From contig FR886206.1 in the NCBI GenBank assembly GCA_000436475.1, forward strand, positions 12,616-28,483: a stretch of DNA of 15,868 nucleotides, given 5' to 3'. The translations under genes and the position numbers were made by a program. How positions within the stretch are numbered: the first letter of the stretch is position 1; every line of letters starts with the position of its first letter. Positions 7,330 to 14,603 of this stretch are shown in pieces. The notes beneath the pieces were generated by a model that worked only from the letters and a program-made list of their open reading frames with translations, was not told the origin of the DNA and did not search any database. Source of the stretch: Eubacterium sp. CAG:248. Its GTDB lineage: Bacteria > Bacillota > Clostridia > Lachnospirales > Lachnospiraceae.

Positions 7330-7845
7330 TTACATTAAATTCTGCATTATAAAATCATAAATATCCTGGCTTGAATCTTTCCATTTGCTGCACATTTCTT
7401 TTGCCTGTTCCTCTAAAGGTACATCAAGATTTAATTCAATAAGCTTGCTGTTTCCTTCCTTAACCATAAGATGAGCAATATATGAACCATTGGTGGTGCG
7501 GTAGTAGTCTGAGGTGGTTCCAACCTCACTCTTAAGTTCATATTTGTTTGTGACAAGATAGTTGTCTATTTCTTCCCTGATAGTCTGGGATATCTTTGTA
7601 TAGAAAAAAGCTACAGTATCTTCACCTTCCTGTGTCAGCTTATATTGTGTGTTATTCTCATAGTTTATCTGTTGTATGAATGAATCCTCAACAAGTGAGT
7701 TAATAGTTTCCTGAAATGTAAAATAATTAGTATATTCTTTATCAAGCATAAAAGTAGATATCTGTACATTGGAAAGTGGAAAGTTTACTTTACTTAACAT
7801 GTATAGAATCATAAGCTTGTATAGAGTTGTCGAATCAGTGTTCAT
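7330..7845 (-). CDS. DUF4364 family winged-helix-like protein
   Basis: A 171-residue protein of the DUF4364 family, common in Clostridia and of unknown function. The N-terminal part, LYKLMILYMLSKVNFPLSNV (8-27) followed by YTNYFTFQETINSLVEDSFI, has the spacing of a winged helix-turn-helix, and YKLTQEGEDTV (67-77) resembles the wing seen in PadR/MarR-like regulators. The C-terminal half (about 90-171) is mixed alpha/beta with no motif I recognise. A DNA-binding role is therefore inferred from fold pattern. Its ATG overlaps the stop of the radical SAM gene by four bases (ATGA), a sign of translational coupling, and a GGACGGA-like site lies just upstream inside that gene. No membrane segment or signal is present. 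Confidence 0.85.
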   Translation of the reverse strand: MNTDSTTLYKLMILYMLSKVNFPLSNVQISTFMLDKEYTNYFTFQETINSLVEDSFIQQINYENNTQYKLTQEGEDTVAFFYTKISQTIREEIDNYLVTNKYELKSEVGTTSDYYRTTNGSYIAHLMVKEGNSKLIELNLDVPLEEQAKEMCSKWKDSSQDIYDFIMQNLM

Positions 7846-8768
7846 GTATAATTCCGTCCTTGGTAGATGTTATTATCTTTAAAATACTGGTTGAGAGTGT
7901 TTAAAACCAGTTTCTTATTAGCACTCCACATAGGAGCTTCAAGCAGGGACTTAGGACCATCGCCTGTTATACGATGTATGACCATATCCTTTGGCAGACG
8001 TGCTATTATCTGTCCTACAATAGCAGTGTATTCGTTTAAATCCAGTGCTTTAAAAGCACCATTAATATAATCAGTATAAAGATCTGTACCTTTTAAAATG
8101 TGTAGAAGCTGAAGTTTAATTCCCCATGCACCGCTGTGTGCGATATAATCGGCAGTTTCCAATATATCAGAAGTGCTTTCACCAGGAAGACCTATTATCA
8201 TATGTACAATAGGGTGAATACCTATGTTTATCAGTCTTTTTACACAATTATCGTATGTATCAAGAGAATATCCCCGTCTTATATAATCAGCAGTATTTTC
8301 GTGTATAGTCTGCAGCCCAAGTTCTATCCATACAGGCTTTATAGAAGCAAGTTCGGATAGAAGTGATAATATATTGTCGTCTATGCAGTCTGGTCTTGTC
8401 GCTATTGAAAGAATATCAATATCATTTCTTGATATAACTGGCATATAAAGATTACGAAGATAGGACACATCAGCATATGTATTGGTAAAGGACTGAAAAT
8501 ATGCGATATAATGTCCATCATTATATTTTGCTGCTATAAGTTCTTTGGCTTTTATAATCTGTTCATCGACAGATTGTGAAAGTGCATATCCTGCCCTGCC
8601 ACCGGCAAAATCACCAGAACCACCAGCACTGCAGAATATACATCCTCTAGTGTCAATTAGCCCGTCACGGTTAGGACACGACATACCACCGTTCAGGGCT
8701 AATTTATATATCTTATGACCATATTCTTTTTTTAAGTATTCGTTTAGTGAATAATAATATGGCAACAT
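7842..8768 (-). CDS. TIGR01212-type (YhcC-like) radical SAM protein
   Basis: A 308-residue radical SAM enzyme of the TIGR01212/YhcC family. The [4Fe-4S] cluster ligands are Cys31, Cys43 and Cys46, in SCPNRDGLIDTRGCIFC, a spacing of C-x11-C-x2-C that marks this Elp3-like family rather than the common CxxxCxxC type. Other family landmarks are FQSFTNTYA (91-99), IATRPDC (122-128), ELGLQTIH (149-156) and GLPGES (193-198). The reaction and substrate are not known to me for this family. The ATG overlaps the malic enzyme stop by one base (TAATG). No strong ribosome binding site is visible, so translation probably depends on ribosomes finishing the upstream gene. The 3' end overlaps the DUF4364 start, placing it inside a tightly coupled operon. 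Confidence 0.93.
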   Translation of the reverse strand: MLPYYYSLNEYLKKEYGHKIYKLALNGGMSCPNRDGLIDTRGCIFCSAGGSGDFAGGRAGYALSQSVDEQIIKAKELIAAKYNDGHYIAYFQSFTNTYADVSYLRNLYMPVISRNDIDILSIATRPDCIDDNILSLLSELASIKPVWIELGLQTIHENTADYIRRGYSLDTYDNCVKRLINIGIHPIVHMIIGLPGESTSDILETADYIAHSGAWGIKLQLLHILKGTDLYTDYINGAFKALDLNEYTAIVGQIIARLPKDMVIHRITGDGPKSLLEAPMWSANKKLVLNTLNQYFKDNNIYQGRNYT

Positions 8769-9919
8769 TATCTGATATGATCCATAACAGCTTTAGCCAC
8801 AACATCTGTAACCTGTGGATCAAAAGCTTCTGGCAGAATGTTTGTATCAGAAAGCTGTGATTCAGGTATAAGGTTTGCTATAGCAAGGGCAGCAGCAAGC
8901 TTCATTTCTTCTGTTATCTGTGTAGCACGTCCTTTTAATGCACCTTTGAATATACCAGGGAAAGCTATTACGTTATTGACCTGGTTAGGGAAATCCGAGC
9001 GGCCCGTTCCTACAACTCTTGCACCAGCAGCCTTGGCTATATCTGGCATGATCTCAGGTACAGGGTTGGCCATGGCAAATATAATAGCATCCTTATTCAT
9101 GGTTTTAACCATATCTGCTGTTACTATGTTAGGAGCAGAAACACCTACAAATACATCAGCACCAGCAAGGGCATCTGCAAGTGAACCAGTTTTTTCTTCA
9201 AGGTTAGTTACTTCCATCATAGATTCCTGCATCCAGTTAAGGCCTTCGCTCTTTTTAGAAAGAATACCTGACTTGTCGCACATTGTTACATTCTTGAAAC
9301 CATATGTAAGAAGAAGCTTGGTAATAGCAACGCCAGCAGAGCCGGCACCGTTTATTATGACCTTACATTCTTCTTTGGTTTTTCCTGTTACCTTAAGACC
9401 ATTGATTATACCGGCAAGCACAACGATGGCAGTACCATGCTGGTCATCATGGAATACAGGTATATCAAGAAGTTCTTTTAATCTTGATTCTATTTCAAAG
9501 CATCGTGGAGCAGATATATCTTCAAGGTTGATACCGCCAAATGCAGGAGCTATATTAACAACTGTTTTGATGATTTCGTCAGTATCCTGTGTATCAAGAC
9601 AGATAGGCACTGCGTTAACTCCACCAAATGATTTGAATAAAACGGCTTTTCCTTCCATAACAGGCATAGCTGCATGAGCTCCTATATTGCCAAGTCCAAG
9701 GACAGCACTTCCGTCAGATACAACAGCAATAGTGTTTGCTTTGATAGTGTACTTGTAAGCAGCTTCCTTATCTTTAGCAATAACCTTGCAAGGTTCAGCT
9801 ACACCAGGTGTGTAAGCAAGAGCAAGGTCTTCTCTTGTAGTGATACTCATCTTAGGAGTTGTTTCGAATTTTCCGTTCCATTCTTCATGAAGCTGTAAAG
9901 CTTTTTCTGCATTAGTCAT
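8768..9919 (-). CDS. NAD(P)-dependent malic enzyme
   Basis: A cytosolic malic enzyme of 383 residues, the short bacterial form without the C-terminal phosphotransacetylase-like domain. It oxidatively decarboxylates malate to pyruvate and CO2 while reducing NAD+ or NADP+. Tyr36 in ALAYTPGVAEPC and Lys91 in MEGKAVLFK are the expected acid and base. NLEDISAPRCFEIE (131-144) and VFHDDQHGTA (155-164) carry the divalent metal ligands. GAGSAG (191-196) is the nucleotide-binding turn, and FAMANPVPE (281-289) closes the site. I cannot decide between NAD and NADP. The ATG at 9919 is chosen because AAAGGA sits nine bases upstream. A further in-frame ATG at 9937 lacks such a site and would place the AAAGGA inside the gene. 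It is first in the four-gene leftward operon and divergent from rho. Confidence 0.95.
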   Translation of the reverse strand: MTNAEKALQLHEEWNGKFETTPKMSITTREDLALAYTPGVAEPCKVIAKDKEAAYKYTIKANTIAVVSDGSAVLGLGNIGAHAAMPVMEGKAVLFKSFGGVNAVPICLDTQDTDEIIKTVVNIAPAFGGINLEDISAPRCFEIESRLKELLDIPVFHDDQHGTAIVVLAGIINGLKVTGKTKEECKVIINGAGSAGVAITKLLLTYGFKNVTMCDKSGILSKKSEGLNWMQESMMEVTNLEEKTGSLADALAGADVFVGVSAPNIVTADMVKTMNKDAIIFAMANPVPEIMPDIAKAAGARVVGTGRSDFPNQVNNVIAFPGIFKGALKGRATQITEEMKLAAALAIANLIPESQLSDTNILPEAFDPQVTDVVAKAVMDHIR

Positions 9920-9988
9920 GATATATGTTCCTTTCATTATATAAGTGAATCAGTAGTGGTAAAATTAACAATACAAAATACTGAAAAT

Positions 9989-10017
9989 ATTATCCCAATA
10001 TTCATATAATATCACAA
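9989..10017 (-). promoter_or_regulatory. Candidate sigma-A promoter of the malic enzyme operon
   Basis: Read leftward, TTGTGA (10012-10017) and GATAAT (9989-9994) lie 17 bases apart. Both are close to consensus. The transcript would start near 9982, giving a leader of about 60 bases, and would cover malic enzyme, radical SAM, DUF4364 and glycosyltransferase genes, since no other promoter or terminator is evident between them. Confidence 0.55.
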
Positions 10018-10042
10018 GCTAAAAATATCATCAATATAAGTC

Positions 10043-10071
10043 TTTCATTTCTGGAAAAAATATTGTATAAT
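10043..10071 (+). promoter_or_regulatory. Candidate promoter of rho, weak -35
   Basis: A perfect TATAAT (10066-10071) is preceded at 17 bases by only a poor -35 (TTTCAT, 10043-10048). The implied leader to the rho ATG is about 143 bases. It contains small inverted repeats such as gatac/gtatc (10087-10091 and 10100-10104) and ttaata/tattaa (10137-10142 and 10147-10152), none resembling a known element. The rest of the 301-base gap between malic enzyme and rho shows nothing else. Confidence 0.4.
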
Positions 10072-10220
10072 AAGAAAAAAATCTAAGATACACGTTTCAG
10101 TATCGTTTCCCAGATAACATAACAGTATGATCAACGATTAATAGAATTATTAAGTTTACGAAAGCTTATATACAAAAGCAAAGAGTTATGCGTAATGTGT
10201 TGGTATTCAGGAGGTTTTGA

Positions 10221-11660
10221 ATGAGAGAAAAGTTAGAAACACTTTCAGTAAGCGTATTGAAAGAATTTGCAAAAGATAAGAATATAAAGAATATATCTGC
10301 CATGAGAAAAAGCGAGCTTATAGATGCTATTCTGGCTGCTAACAATGAAGAAGAGCAGACACATAGTAAACATGACGAAGAAAAAACAGTTAAAAAAGAA
10401 GTGAAAAGAAGCTCGTCATATGAAAGAAATGCACATGCCGCAGATATTGTCAATGATGAAAAAGTATCATATGACAACCGGCAGCAGGAGAATAGACAGC
10501 AGGAAAGTACTGATACAGCAGATATACAGGAAAATGTACCTGAGATAGCTGATGGTATATTAGAGGTGCTTCAGGAGGGATATGGATTTATCAGATGTGA
10601 GAATTTCCTTCCGGGAGATAATGATGTGTATGTTGCACCTTCACTTATCAGAAAGTTTAACTTAAAGACAGGAGATATCATAAGAGGACCTAAAAGACCT
10701 AAGACACAGAGCGAAAAGTTTTCAGCTATCAGTTTTTTAGAAACAGTTAATGGTCTTAGTCCTATAGTGGCACAAAGAAGAAGAGCCTTTGAAACTCTTA
10801 CACCTATATTTCCTAATGAAAGAATCCATCTTGAAAAGAATTCCAACACAATAGCCATGAGAATGGTAGACCTTATATCTCCTATAGGTAAAGGACAGCG
10901 AGGTATGATCGTGTCACAGCCTAAGTCAGGAAAAACAACACTTCTTAAGCAGATTGCCAATGCAGTTACCAAGAATAATCCTGAAATGCACCTTATGATA
11001 CTTCTTATAGACGAGCGTCCTGAGGAAGTAACAGATATAAGGGAGTCTATAGTTGGTGATAACGTGGAAGTTATATATTCAACATTTGATGAGCTTCCTG
11101 AAAGACACAGAAGAGTTTCAGAGATGACTATAGAAAGAGCAAAAAGACTTGTGGAGCAGAAGCAGGATGTTATTATACTTCTTGATAGTATAACAAGACT
11201 TGCAAGGGCATATAATCTTACAGTGCAGGCAAGTGGACGTACATTATCAGGTGGTCTTGATCCGGCAGCACTGCATATGCCTAAAAGATTCTTTGGTGCT
11301 GCACGTAACATGAGAGAAGGGGGAAGCCTTACAATACTTGCAACAGCGCTTGTTGAGACAGGAAGCAAGATGGATGATGTTGTATTCGAGGAATTCAAGG
11401 GAACAGGCAATATGGAACTTGTACTTGACAGAAAGCTTTCAGAGAAGAGAGTTTTTCCTGCCATAGATATAGCTAAGTCAGGAACCCGTAGAGAAGACCT
11501 CCTTCTTAATAAAGAAGAGCTTGAAGCGGTTGATATTATGAGAAAAGCACTTAACGGCTTAAAGACCGATGAAGCTGCAGAAAGAATTCTTGACTTATTT
11601 ACCAAAACTAAGAATAATGCGGAATTCGTACAGACTGTCATAAAGAATAGAAGAGTGTAA
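10221..11660 (+). CDS. rho: Transcription termination factor Rho
   Basis: A 479-residue hexameric RNA helicase that loads on unstructured transcripts and stops RNA polymerase. Domain order: an N-terminal SAP-like Rho_N segment (about 1-40), a charged Glu/Lys/Gln-rich insertion (about 42-108, including QQENRQQE), the OB-fold RNA-binding domain (about 109-170, EGYGFIR at 119-125 and NDVYV at 134-138), then the RecA-like ATPase. The P-loop is QPKSGKTT (233-240), the Walker B strand VIILLD (317-322) and the Q-loop QASGRTLSGG (336-345). The mid-length insertion lengthens it beyond the roughly 420 residues of Escherichia coli Rho. A strong AGGAGG six bases before the ATG fixes the start. No intrinsic terminator is evident after it, and L31 has its own promoter 40 bases on. 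Many Rho genes are autoregulated by the factor itself; the long leader would allow that. Confidence 0.98.
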   Translation: MREKLETLSVSVLKEFAKDKNIKNISAMRKSELIDAILAANNEEEQTHSKHDEEKTVKKEVKRSSSYERNAHAADIVNDEKVSYDNRQQENRQQESTDTADIQENVPEIADGILEVLQEGYGFIRCENFLPGDNDVYVAPSLIRKFNLKTGDIIRGPKRPKTQSEKFSAISFLETVNGLSPIVAQRRRAFETLTPIFPNERIHLEKNSNTIAMRMVDLISPIGKGQRGMIVSQPKSGKTTLLKQIANAVTKNNPEMHLMILLIDERPEEVTDIRESIVGDNVEVIYSTFDELPERHRRVSEMTIERAKRLVEQKQDVIILLDSITRLARAYNLTVQASGRTLSGGLDPAALHMPKRFFGAARNMREGGSLTILATALVETGSKMDDVVFEEFKGTGNMELVLDRKLSEKRVFPAIDIAKSGTRREDLLLNKEELEAVDIMRKALNGLKTDEAAERILDLFTKTKNNAEFVQTVIKNRRV

Positions 11661-11702
11661 AATTTTCAATTTGAAAAATTTATATAAAAATAAAATTTGT
11701 GC

Positions 11703-11731
11703 TTGCATTATATAGAACGCTATGATACAAT
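11703..11731 (+). promoter_or_regulatory. Candidate extended -10 promoter of rpmE
   Basis: TTGCAT (11703-11708) and TACAAT (11726-11731) are 17 bases apart, and a TG at 11723-11724 with one base before TACAAT makes an extended -10. The weak -35 is offset by that extension. The leader of about 70 bases includes a perfect 7-base hairpin, tttatca/tgataaa (11742-11748 and 11752-11758). Confidence 0.65.
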
Positions 11732-11806
11732 AACAAAGCTGTTTATCAAAATGATAAAAAGAAATAAGGATAAATCATATAAAGATATTGTAAAGAGGTG
11801 AAAATA

Positions 11807-12010
11807 ATGAGAGAAGGAATACATCCAGCATACTACCAGGCAAAGGTTGTTTGTAACTGTGGTAATGAATTCGTAACAGGATCTACAAAGGAAGAAATTC
11901 ACGTAGAAATCTGTTCAAAGTGCCATCCTTTCTATACAGGACAGCAGAAGGCTACATCAGCTCGTGGACGTATTGATAAGTTCAACAAGAAGTATGGTGT
12001 TAATAACTAG
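11807..12010 (+). CDS. rpmE: 50S ribosomal protein L31, zinc-binding type
   Basis: A 67-residue protein of the large ribosomal subunit, at the bridge between the subunits near the central protuberance. Two cysteine pairs, C16-N-C18 and C36-S-K-C39, identify the zinc-ribbon (C+) form, as opposed to the zinc-free paralogue YkrB/RpmE2 induced by zinc shortage. The family signature runs through GSTKEEIHVEICSKCHPFYT and ends RIDKFNKKYG. The ATG at 11807 has an AGAGG eight bases upstream; a GTG at 11798 lies within that site and is not used. The gene has its own extended -10 promoter after rho and is followed 11 bases past the stop codon by an intrinsic terminator, so it can be made separately from the genes on either side. 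Confidence 0.97.
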   Translation: MREGIHPAYYQAKVVCNCGNEFVTGSTKEEIHVEICSKCHPFYTGQQKATSARGRIDKFNKKYGVNN

Positions 12011-12021
12011 TTATGAGCATG

Positions 12022-12053
12022 AAGTTGAGGTTGTCAAAGACCTCAACTTTTTT
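12022..12053 (+). terminator. Intrinsic terminator between rpmE and the DUF1385 gene
   Basis: A perfect 10-base stem, aagttgaggt (12022-12031) with acctcaactt (12040-12049), closes an 8-base loop and runs into six Ts (12048-12053). Only 37 bases remain before the next start codon, too few for an independent promoter unless it overlaps the hairpin (TTGTCA at 12031-12036 is a -35-like string with a poor -10). Partial read-through is the simplest way for the downstream genes to be expressed. Confidence 0.85.
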
Positions 12054-12090
12054 ACTTTATACGTTTTTAACAAAACAGGAGGTATGTGCT

Positions 12091-13656
12091 ATGAAACCAT
12101 CAGGTATAGGTGGACAGGCCGTTATTGAGGGGATTATGATGCGCAACAAAGATAAGTATTCTATTGCGGTAAGAAAGCCTGATCATGAGATAGAAGTTAC
12201 TGTAAGAGATTGTAAGCTGCTTACAGAAAAACATAAATGGATGGGATACCCTATAATAAGAGGTGTTGTAAGCTTTATAGATTCTCTTATAACAGGAATA
12301 TCAACAATAAATTATTCGGCATCATTTTATGACGATCCAGAGGAACAAAAAACAACGAAAGCAGATGAGATAGGAAAATCACTGTTTAAAGATAAGTTTG
12401 AGTCAGTTTTGATGGCATTTACAGTTATATTATCTGTATTTATGGCTGTAGGGCTTTTTATGCTGCTTCCTTATTTTGTTTCCAGACTTGTAAAGGGATA
12501 CGTAGCATCTAAAACACTTCTTAACTTTATAGAGGGACTTGTAAGAGTTGCTATATTTATATTGTATCTGCTTATTATATCTCTTATGAAAGATATAAAA
12601 AGAACATTTATGTACCATGGTGCAGAGCATAAGTGTATTAACTGTATAGAAAATGGTGCAAGACTCACAACAGAGAATGTTATGAATAGTTCAAGATATC
12701 ATAAAAGATGTGGTACAAGCTTCCTTTTTATAGTTATGTTCATAAGTATAGTGTTCTTCATATTTATAAGAGTGGATAACACAGCACTTCAGGTAGTTAT
12801 AAGATTACTTCTTGTTCCTGTTATTGCAGGTGTTTCTTATGAGTTCATAAGATGGGCAGGAAAGAATGATAACGGATTCACAGTTGTTCTTAGTAAACCA
12901 GGTATGTGGCTTCAGAGACTTACTACACGTGAACCAGATGAAGAGATGGTTGAAGTGGCTATTAAGGCTGTAGAAGAAGTGTTTGACTGGAAGGCGTTTT
13001 TAAAGGAATATTATGCCCATTCGCCTAATCCTGAAGCAGATATGCTTGCATCAGAGGCTAAGCTTGCCATGGATGGAGAACTTATACACAAGGCTAAAAA
13101 CACAAGAAAAATAGATGCCAGAAAGGTTGCACATGAGGCAGCAATGGCTGAAACAATAAGAGCGGTTGAGATAAAGTCTGTATCAAACAGTGATACAACA
13201 TCAGATACCAAAGCTGCTGATGATAAAATCTCTGATACAGAAAAAGAAGAAGTAGTAATGTCTGAAACACAAGATACAGCAGATGCCGTTGAGACATTTG
13301 AAGATGTAAGAAAGACAGAAGATAATCTTGAATCTGCTGATGTAGCTGAAAGCCAGGATGATAGTGCAGAACAGCAGACTAAGGAAAATGAAGAAACATC
13401 ACAAGATACAGAAGAAGCACTTCCAGAAGGCTTTGAAATAGAAGAGGAATATGAAACTGTCAATAAGGTAGAAGGTGCTGCAGGCGGTGAGTATGCAGTG
13501 ACGACAGAAAAGGTTCCTGAAACAGATGAATCAGAGAATATGACAGTGGAAGAGGTTGAAGCTGGCTTTGAGATAGAAGAGCCTGAAGATACAGAAGAAG
13601 CAGAAGATATAAACGCAGATGATGTACCGTTATTCAAACAGAGAGACAGACACTAA
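12091..13656 (+). CDS. DUF1385 (YqhQ-like) membrane protein with acidic tail
   Basis: A 521-residue protein whose first 310 residues form the DUF1385 domain, a membrane family with no settled function. The start GGQAVIEGIMMR (7-18) is the family hallmark. Hydrophobic helices fall at about 105-130, 144-167, 211-228 and 232-252. The conserved HGAEHKC (176-182) and RYHKRCGTSF (202-211) sit between helices two and three and resemble a metal or thiol site, which is inference. From about 312 to 521 the protein is an acidic, Glu/Asp/Thr/Ser-rich tail, probably unstructured, with the segment GFEIEE repeated at 447-452 and 492-497. The start at 12091 follows AGGAGG by eight bases. An in-frame upstream ATG at 12013 would translate through the terminator and is rejected. 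Two bases separate its stop from the prmC ATG. Confidence 0.92.
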   Translation: MKPSGIGGQAVIEGIMMRNKDKYSIAVRKPDHEIEVTVRDCKLLTEKHKWMGYPIIRGVVSFIDSLITGISTINYSASFYDDPEEQKTTKADEIGKSLFKDKFESVLMAFTVILSVFMAVGLFMLLPYFVSRLVKGYVASKTLLNFIEGLVRVAIFILYLLIISLMKDIKRTFMYHGAEHKCINCIENGARLTTENVMNSSRYHKRCGTSFLFIVMFISIVFFIFIRVDNTALQVVIRLLLVPVIAGVSYEFIRWAGKNDNGFTVVLSKPGMWLQRLTTREPDEEMVEVAIKAVEEVFDWKAFLKEYYAHSPNPEADMLASEAKLAMDGELIHKAKNTRKIDARKVAHEAAMAETIRAVEIKSVSNSDTTSDTKAADDKISDTEKEEVVMSETQDTADAVETFEDVRKTEDNLESADVAESQDDSAEQQTKENEETSQDTEEALPEGFEIEEEYETVNKVEGAAGGEYAVTTEKVPETDESENMTVEEVEAGFEIEEPEDTEEAEDINADDVPLFKQRDRH

Positions 13657-13658
13657 AT

Positions 13659-14582
13659 ATGATGATATACAATAGTAATAATATGCCAGCTATACACACA
13701 TACAAAGATGCAGTAAGATATGGTGCAAGGGTGCTTAAGCAGGCGGATATAGACAATCCGGATTATGATGCATTAGAGCTGTTCCTTTATGTGACAGGCA
13801 TAGATAGAACAACCTATCTTATTAATGCGACTGATGAGATAGACAATGAAGCCCTGAGAAAATATCTTGGATATATAATAAAAAGATCACATCATATTCC
13901 GCTTCAGCATATTATGGGATACACATATTTTTATGGAAGAAAGTATATTGTGAATGAACATGTACTTGTACCAAGACAGGATACAGAAGTGCTGGTAGAA
14001 GAAGTGGCAAAGCTTACAACTGCTGATAGCAGGGTGCTTGATATGTGTACGGGCTCAGGATGCATTATTATATCGCTTGCATCGTTGGGACATACATATA
14101 GCGGTATACATGGAGCAGTCGGAGTTGATGTATCCTTAGATGCATTAGAGGTTGCACAGAATAATAAAGATATTAATAATGTACCATATGTTGAACTGAT
14201 TCAAAGTGATATGTTTGAAGCTTTGGAAGGCAGTGGAATGAAGTTTGATGTTATTGTATCCAATCCACCTTATATACCAACAAGAGTTATAAAGGGACTT
14301 GATGAAGAGGTAAGGCTGCATGATCCGTTTATTGCACTTGATGGAGATGAGGATGGACTGAAGTTTTACAGGATTATTACTGATAAAGCAAGAGATTACC
14401 TAAATAAAGACGGATATCTGTGTTACGAGATAGGTCATGACCAGGCAGCTAAAGTCAGTGATATATTGTCTTCATATGGATATAATGATATTAGAGTTAT
14501 AAAGGATCTTGCGGGACTTGACAGAGTTGTTGTTGCAAGATATTATGGTACGAGTGTCAGAAGTGGACGTTATAATATATAG
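13659..14582 (+). CDS. prmC: Release factor glutamine methyltransferase PrmC
   Basis: A 307-residue S-adenosylmethionine-dependent enzyme that methylates the glutamine of the GGQ motif in release factors, which speeds peptide release. An N-terminal helical release-factor-binding domain (about 10-95) carries PLQHIMGYTYFYGRKY (81-96) and VPRQDTE (104-110). The methyltransferase domain shows motif I as LDMCTGSGCIIISLA (127-141) and the catalytic NPPY at 202-205, followed by IP. Length is slightly above the usual 280-290 residues, partly from a longer N terminus, so initiation at Met2 or Met9 is possible. No strong ribosome binding site is present and the gene starts two bases after the DUF1385 stop, so coupled translation is likely. 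The gene for its substrate, release factor 1, follows after 21 bases. Confidence 0.96.
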   Translation: MMIYNSNNMPAIHTYKDAVRYGARVLKQADIDNPDYDALELFLYVTGIDRTTYLINATDEIDNEALRKYLGYIIKRSHHIPLQHIMGYTYFYGRKYIVNEHVLVPRQDTEVLVEEVAKLTTADSRVLDMCTGSGCIIISLASLGHTYSGIHGAVGVDVSLDALEVAQNNKDINNVPYVELIQSDMFEALEGSGMKFDVIVSNPPYIPTRVIKGLDEEVRLHDPFIALDGDEDGLKFYRIITDKARDYLNKDGYLCYEIGHDQAAKVSDILSSYGYNDIRVIKDLAGLDRVVVARYYGTSVRSGRYNI

Positions 14583-14603
14583 ATAGAATGGAGTCAGAAT
14601 ACT

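Noticed and set aside
8838..9677. Plus-strand open frame of 279 codons opposite malic enzyme
   Set aside because: The malic enzyme frame carries all catalytic motifs; the opposite frame has no recognisable domain or ribosome binding site.
9938..10220. Search for a riboswitch or T-box in the rho leader
   Set aside because: Only short, AT-rich inverted repeats are present, with no terminator hairpin or conserved T-box-like motif.
10571..11641. Long minus-strand open frame of 356 codons inside rho
   Set aside because: It lies antisense to a clear Rho coding region; its Ser/Leu-rich translation shows no motif and is explained by the codon use of the sense gene.
12013..12090. N-terminal extension of the DUF1385 protein from an ATG at 12013
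   Set aside because: It would translate a perfect terminator hairpin and has no ribosome binding site, whereas AGGAGG precedes the ATG at 12091 and the family hallmark begins there.
13011..13637. Minus-strand, Ser-rich open frames opposite the acidic tail of the DUF1385 gene
   Set aside because: The Ser and Val excess is what results from reading GAA/GAT/ACA-rich coding sequence backwards.
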